Positions 7,290 through 12,063 of a DNA stretch of 12,063 nt are shown here, piece after piece; the first letter of the stretch is position 1; each line of letters opens with the position of its first letter. Under the pieces are notes generated by a model. That model was not told the DNA's origin, searched no databases, and saw nothing but the letters and a program-made list of their open reading frames with translations. This DNA comes from Euperipatoides rowelli (lineage: Eukaryota; Onychophora; Udeonychophora; Euonychophora; Peripatopsidae), in assembly GCA_003024985.2 (NCBI GenBank), contig PXIH01S0003747.1; one strand, written 5' to 3'. The translations under genes and the position numbers were made by a program.

Positions 7290-8930
7290 CAGCCTTTCTC
7301 AATCATACTCACTAATGTGCTCTTTCAAAGACCATTAACGGATTATACACTTAAGAAAAATAGCCAATTAAAATATAGTAACTTGACGTTAAAAATTGTC
7401 CAGAGACTCTCTGATGTATGATACATCACTGTGTGAATCCCAGTATCATTCTTTTCCATAATTAAACATGAGTAGGAAAATATAGCCTAGCAGACATGAT
7501 TTTTTTCTTTTCGTACCTTTGCAACATCTTCGTGCTTTATCTAAGATTTTATATTAAAGGGTCAGTAGCCTATATTATTAAATGCTGCGTTTGTCTTTCT
7601 AAGATAGTTTTCCTCATATGTAAAATTGTTTACCACGTACCGTTAGTTGAGGAAAACCAATATACCCACAATCCATTAGTAAATTTAGCCTAACTTTACA
7701 GAGGTCATGGAAATGATGAGCTGGAGTTTTATAATTGTTGCTGTTCTTCTGTTACCATAGAATGGCATCAAAGGGCACCCACCATTTAAGTGCGCTACCC
7801 CTATTTCTCGGTCAAAGTTAGGTAGGCTAAATAAAGTGTGCCATCGTCAAACAAACGCGTCATCGCCACACTTAAACTTTTTGATCACTCTGAAAGAAAT
7901 TCAAGCTGTGCCATGCAACAGCGCCTCCTAGTTTTTGCCTCATTTAAGGTTCAGGAGAGTATTTCCATGTAAACTAAATAAGTCAGCCTTTTTGAAATAC
8001 GGTCTTTTAATGAATTTTGATTCTAGCCAAATAAGTGCACCGGGCGGTTTTGCAGTGTTTTATGGTAAATCTACTGTACTAGCATGGTGCCGAACAAAGG
8101 CCCCACCCCCCTTTTCTTCAAACGAATAAATGTGCATTACTGCATGCGCACTTGATGAGCATTTTATTGTAGGCTTATATGAATCTGCTAATTCACTTTT
8201 TCCTTTCACAGTTTTCTTATTGTTCTGGGAAATTATGATCTTTTTCAGGCTTTTTTCCTTGCCAAATGGTTCAACATGATATAAAAAGTGTCATTCCAAA
8301 GTATTGAAAGTAACTATCTCATGTAGTACTGATTTTAAAGTATCAGGGATTACTACATCATTTAAAAAGTTTGGCTCATAAAAACACATTTAAGATGCGA
8401 AGAGTGTATTGTGCGTCCAACGTTATTTTTTTTTTTAGTCAGGACTGCATAAGCTTTTCTCCATTGGTCCACATACTTATTAGTATCGCAATTTAAATTT
8501 TTAATTAATTAATTGTTAACACAAAAGAATAAAAAACAATGACTGCTCAAGACTCGCACATTTTTAAAAACATCCCAACATTTTAGGTAAATTATATGCT
8601 TATGAAATTTTTGTAAATTACGATGGAGAAAAACAAATATATCCGAATGTAAATGGCCGCCCAAATTTGTTTTATTTGTACATGGTTTAATAATTTATTT
8701 TTTTATCATGTATTATTCTTAAATGTATTGACTTTGTATAAGGGTTCTTTTGGGACTAGATTAGGCCTACTATTGAACAGTGGAATGATGATATTTGAAT
8801 GGACTTAAAATAATGGATTTTATTTGTTCGCTGTCTAGTTCCCATGGAATTAACATACCTCAGCTCACATTTCATTTATTCCACTACCGCCTCATAAATG
8901 AGTAGAGTGGCTTGACTTTTCTTTTATTTG
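7290..8930. other. Intronic DNA, no gene recognised
   Basis: The first few hundred bases are where an integrase should lie if the element were complete, but no HHCC finger or D,D-35-E pattern is readable. A somewhat more GC-rich patch at 7740-8130 has several CpG (around 7855-7870) and a 7-base inverted repeat (AAGTGTG 7834-7840 with CACACTT 7867-7873). Short ORFs here (for example 7496-7693 and 7935-8129) lack conserved features. Confidence 0.4.
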
Positions 8931-9387
8931 CATTAACATGAGTAAATTGATAAAGTTTCCATCTCAATTGGAATTATATCTGGCAATTTTTGCCGAATGG
9001 ATCAGTGCGGTATTAGCTTGCATATCACACCAAATTAACAACGTTGCGGCAAATGAGGTGAGAAGGCTGTCGTTGGTTATTTTGTACGATGATACTGAGT
9101 GGTCCGGTCAACTGAATTGAAATTGTATTTTTCATAAGTCTGATGGTTTACAATGCAGACATGCTCTGATTCGTTAAACATAAAAACATTCTTGCCGACT
9201 TGGTTTATAAGCCAAATAGCCTGCATGCTGAGACATTTTGTAAATTTTGAATTGTAAATTTGATAGTTATTGTGTTTGGAACCCAAACCATTAGGGTCTA
9301 ATAATCCCAAATATTAAATTAAATTCTAAATGCATGGTGTAGCTATATTAGACTTGCATTTTTTTTTTTTTTTGGTTGATAATAAAC

Positions 9388-9414
9388 GTAATATAATATT
9401 TATTTTTATATTAC
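9388..9414. repeat. Perfect 9-bp A/T hairpin
   Basis: GTAATATAA (9388-9396) and TTATATTAC (9406-9414) are exact reverse complements around a 9-base loop, 14 bases after a run of 15 T. In DNA this AT-rich such stems arise by chance fairly often. Confidence 0.5.
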
Positions 9415-9506
9415 ATTTATTGAACGTTGCCTTAATAGGATACCATTCTGTATAATAGCAACTATTTCAAAACTTTACATAGTAATTAAATGTTTTCTAG
9501 ACTTGA

Positions 9507-9695
9507 ATATCTTCTGACCAATCATTTTGGAAGAAAGGAAAAAAATCCTTTACAAGTTTTCCCTATGACACTTTAAAAATAGATTCTTGTGAAGCAGCAG
9601 ATGTTGTCACGGTGGAAGAACAGTCTAGGATTCTCCAGCTGCAAACTAGACTTGAAAATTTTAAGAAAAGTGAAATTTATTATTTTGTTTGTTAG
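9507..9695 (+). pseudogene. Unidentified coding-like island, 62 open codons
   Basis: After a TGA at 9504 the frame stays open for 62 codons to TAG at 9693-9695 without an internal ATG. Its second half is compositionally unlike the flanks, rich in GAA, CAG and CTG codons, and reads CEAADVVTVEEQSRILQLQT followed by R-L-E-N-F-K-K-S-E. That part would form a charged amphipathic helix or coiled coil. A good acceptor (TTTTCTAG, ending 9500) lies just upstream but feeds this frame straight into the TGA; an exon starting there is open only in the +1 frame for 24 codons. It could be a decayed exon, a retrogene fragment, or part of an unidentified transposon. I do not recognise the family. Confidence 0.3.
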
Positions 9696-9998
9696 GCTAA
9701 CTGTAATAGAAATTTAATTATTCATTTGAATAGATCTTCTAAAATCAGCTGCCTATTTTTAATTAGGATGAAGAGATTAGCCTACTAATGACGTTTAGCA
9801 CATTTTTTTAAATACTGTAGGCCTATATTTAACTTTATTAGACTTTTTAATAGTTAAATAAAAAATATTAATAAAAAAGTTCAAATTTTTACCATAAAAT
9901 GATGTCTTTGGGGTTTACTAAAAACGAATTAACAATATTGAACAGATATCAATGATTAACAAAAAGAAATAGTTACCAGTATAAATAAGTAACCTAAT

Positions 9999-10019
9999 AC
10001 CTTCAATAATGTTGAAGGT
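9999..10019. repeat. Perfect 8-bp hairpin just before the minisatellite
   Basis: ACCTTCAA (9999-10006) pairs exactly with TTGAAGGT (10012-10019) around the 5-base loop TAATG. It sits about 30 bases before the first clear tandem-repeat unit and may be the degenerate edge of the array. Confidence 0.6.
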
Positions 10020-10049
10020 GAAGTCTGTCATATTTATATACCTCCATTG

Positions 10050-10675
10050 ATATCAAACGTCCTCACTTAAGATTTAGCACAAAACTACGTCAGTAATATT
10101 GATGATGAAATAACCTCATTATCAAACATGTCCTCACCTCAGGTCTAGCATAATACTCATCTGTAATATCCTATTGATGATGAACTTTCCTTAATAGTTG
10201 ATATCAAACATGTTCTGTTTGTTTAGCGTAATATTCATCAGTAATATTGATGATGAAGTGCCATCGTTAATATCAAACATGTCCTCACTTCAAGCCAAGT
10301 GTAATACTTGTCATTAATATTTGCGATGAAATACCCTTGACAATAATATCAAACATGTCCTGACTTTAGGTCTGGTGTAATAATCATCACTAATATTGAT
10401 GATGAAATTCCCTCAATATCGAACTTACTCACTCCAGGCTTAATGTAATACTTGACACTTGATATTAAATGAAATACCCTCATTTAGAATAGCAAACATG
10501 TCCTGGCTTAAGGTCTAGCAGAATACTTGTCAATAATATTGTTGATAAAGGTCCTCATTAATATCAAACATGTTCTGACTTTAGGTGTAGCGTAATACTC
10601 ATCAGTAGCCTAATATTGATGATGAAATAGCTTACCCGTCGATATTACTAAACATGTCCCTCCAATTTCAGCTTT
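10050..10675 (+). repeat. Diverged tandem array (minisatellite), about 8.5 copies of a 69-82 bp unit
   Basis: The unit begins ATCAAACATGTCCT, passes through a GGTCTAG and GTAATACT core, then AATATTGATGATGAAAT and CCCTCATTAAT. Unit starts are near 10052, 10121, 10203, 10272, 10348, 10418, 10491, 10563 and a partial one at 10644, giving spacings of about 69, 82, 69, 76, 70, 73, 72 and 81 bases. Copies differ by many substitutions and small indels, so the array is old. Frames are closed by stops and unit lengths are not multiples of three, so it is not coding. Several units keep a TCATCA...TGATGA inverted repeat and the palindrome ACATGT. Confidence 0.9.
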
Positions 10676-10679
10676 AATG

Positions 10680-12027
10680 CGATGCATTGAATTAAAATGG
10701 TTACGTAGATTTGATTTTATCTACTAATAAATTTTGAACAACTTACTTTAAAAAAAAACTGATCTTTTTTTAATATCTAGGCTATATTTTTATTAATTTA
10801 CTGTAATTTTACTTACTTTTTATTTCGTAAAAACTTATTTAGAATTAAGAAAATAAGTTTTTATGATTGATTGAAATTTGGTCATAATAAAATATTATGT
10901 AGGGGGAGCCACGATTAAAATGGAATCTGAATTGGACAGTAAAAATATTTAGTCAGATTTGGCACCAATGCTTTGAAATATAGCTAGAATGAATATAACT
11001 ATGTTAGCCTACCTATTTTACTCCTTTCACACTAGGGTTCAGTGGAAAAGTGTGTTAGGGAAGGGGGGGGGGAGAAGGAAAATTGTAAAAAAAAAATTTT
11101 GACCATAAATTTAATAGTCACCTCATGTGTCATCTAAAGACTTTCACTCAATAGTGCACTTTACATGAATCTCATAAGAGTTGGAATGAGAAAATATTTC
11201 AAAGTGTAAAGCAGACCTGAACATTGTGCACTCATTAGAAGCACAACTGATTTGAAAATGAGTAGCTAATATTAATTGTACATAATTTTTAGATTGCACC
11301 CCCCCCTTCTTTTAACCTTTTAAAAATTTATGCACACAGATTCACATGCCATAATAAATACATTAAGAATATTTGTATTAGGATGTGACTAAATGCTAAG
11401 CAGACAATTTATTTTATTTCATTTGTTCATTGGCTGCAGCTTACATTTTACACGAGATATTAAATACCTTAAAACCGTTAGCACACAATCAAACTCCATT
11501 CTTATGGTTTAAATATTTCTTTTCACAAATGAATCTTTTTTTTTTATCGCAAAGATAAAATGAAGAGAACCGCAGAATGTCGATCCATTAATAGAATGAC
11601 CATTATGGAACCATAGCTATTCTCATGCTTTAGACTTTCTAAAGCATTATTTTATCAAAACAGAGAAAAATGGCAGAATATTAAAATTTAGTTCAAGTTA
11701 GCCAATCCATGACGTCAACGACGAATCTCTAGTAACTTACCCTACCCTTATGTGTGACTATGTCTTGAGCTGTTGGTTCAATGGTAAAACTTGACTTTTT
11801 TTTGTCATTAAAAAATAGTTTAAAACTCAGAAAGATAAACTTTTCGGAGCTTCAAATTTATAAATGTTGCAGTCGATTTGAAGTTTTTCATTCTTTCTGA
11901 CTTTGCTGACTTTTTATTTCACAGTTAAAAGGCCTATCTACTAAGATAAAGGCCCATAGATATTTTTAAAACAATAAAAAATTTTGATTTTTTTTAAATT
12001 ATAACTAGGCCTAGGCCTACATATTTT
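10680..12027. other. Intronic AT-rich DNA, nothing recognised
   Basis: No conserved ORF or RNA gene is seen. Notable simple sequence includes a run of 10 G at 11063-11072 and 8 C at 11299-11306. Two overlapping TAGGCCTA words occur at about 12005-12019, just before the terminal acceptor. Confidence 0.5.
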
Positions 12028-12063
12028 AAATTTAATATTTTTTTATTTTTTTAATTCTAGGAA
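12028..12063 (+). other. Candidate 3' splice acceptor with the first codon of exon 2
   Basis: The final 36 bases are a pyrimidine-rich, almost purely T/A tract ending TTAATTCTAG, followed by GAA at the very edge. CTAG preceded by long T runs is a plausible acceptor. Exon 1 ends in phase 0, so GAA would be read as Glu directly after Val-Leu, a position where a short linker follows in formin-like proteins. Only three exon bases are visible, so exon identity cannot be tested here. Confidence 0.4.

Larger units (their letters stand above)
1576..12060 (+). other. FMNL: Presumed intron 1 of the formin-like gene (phase 0)
   Basis: It begins with the donor GTAAGG straight after codon 47 and ends, if the last acceptor is the real one, with a T-rich tract and CTAG at the window edge. 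Nothing between resembles the FH3 sequence that should follow in a formin-like protein. Contents are AT-rich DNA, homopolymer runs, retroelement remnants, a minisatellite and a few exon-like islands. A long first intron is common for genes of this family. The donor is seen in the sequence. The intron's extent is inference. Confidence 0.5.

Noticed and set aside
7227-7421. 64-codon plus-strand ORF
   Set aside because: Its start overlaps the decayed end of the RNase H domain and the remainder shows no known pattern. It is not an independent gene.
7496-7693. 65-codon hydrophobic ORF
   Set aside because: The hydrophobicity comes from T-rich sequence, there is no conserved motif, and TAGCCTA words sit in it.
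7935-8129. 64-codon ORF in a GC-richer patch
   Set aside because: It has coding-like length but no recognisable family, splice sites or start context.
8938-9310. Overlapping ORFs of 60 codons (plus) and 77 codons (minus)
   Set aside because: Neither resembles a known protein. They could hide an old repeat, but nothing supports translation.
10659-10672. 14-base exact match to the gag-start region at 5169-5182
   Set aside because: In a 12 kb AT-rich window one or two matches this long are expected by chance, and the flanks do not align.
10050-10675. CRISPR-like array
   Set aside because: The whole unit repeats, with no constant-repeat/unique-spacer pattern, and the context is eukaryotic.
1-12063. 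tRNA, rRNA or snRNA genes
   Set aside because: I looked for A/B-box pairs and familiar small-RNA cores by eye and found none. A covariance-model scan would be decisive.

Overview
This window looks like AT-rich nuclear DNA from an invertebrate animal. There is no compact gene array and no bacterial-type operon. Only one short stretch reads as a conserved host coding exon, there are consensus splice sites, and the rest is intronic or intergenic DNA with many homopolymer runs and decayed retroelements. The short palindromic words TAGGCCTA, TAGGCTA and TAGCCTA are strikingly over-represented, a texture I associate with several marine invertebrate genomes. I cannot name the phylum with confidence.

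Layout. Bases 1-1140 are upstream AT-rich DNA containing a 169-base tract with no G on the + strand. Bases 1140-1434 are the likely promoter and 5' UTR, with ETS-like and CRE-like words and three short upstream ORFs. Bases 1435-1575 encode the N-terminal 47 residues of a formin-like protein (FMNL/FRL family), with an N-myristoylation signature and the conserved stretch leading into the GTPase-binding domain, ending at a consensus donor. Everything from 1576 onward is best read as the first intron. The last bases are a strong acceptor (polypyrimidine tract, then CTAG) followed by GAA, so the window may stop exactly one codon into exon 2.

Within the presumed intron, about 4985-5400 (minus strand) and 5578-7285 (plus strand) hold two divergently oriented pieces of Ty3/gypsy-type LTR retrotransposon. 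The minus-strand piece has a possible LTR end, a tRNA-Phe-like primer-binding site and a gag start. The plus-strand piece has zinc knuckle, protease, reverse transcriptase and RNase H remnants. Both are full of stops and frameshifts and are dead. An unidentified coding-like island lies at 9507-9695. A diverged tandem array of about 8.5 copies of a 69-82 bp unit lies at about 10050-10675, preceded by a perfect 8-bp hairpin. Two candidate cryptic exons with good splice sites lie at 3131-3216 and 4292-4319.

I did not find a convincing new multi-gene system. The most useful leads are the minisatellite with its recurrent hairpin, the head-to-head retroelement arrangement, the exon-like island near 9.6 kb, and the upstream ORF that overlaps the formin start codon.
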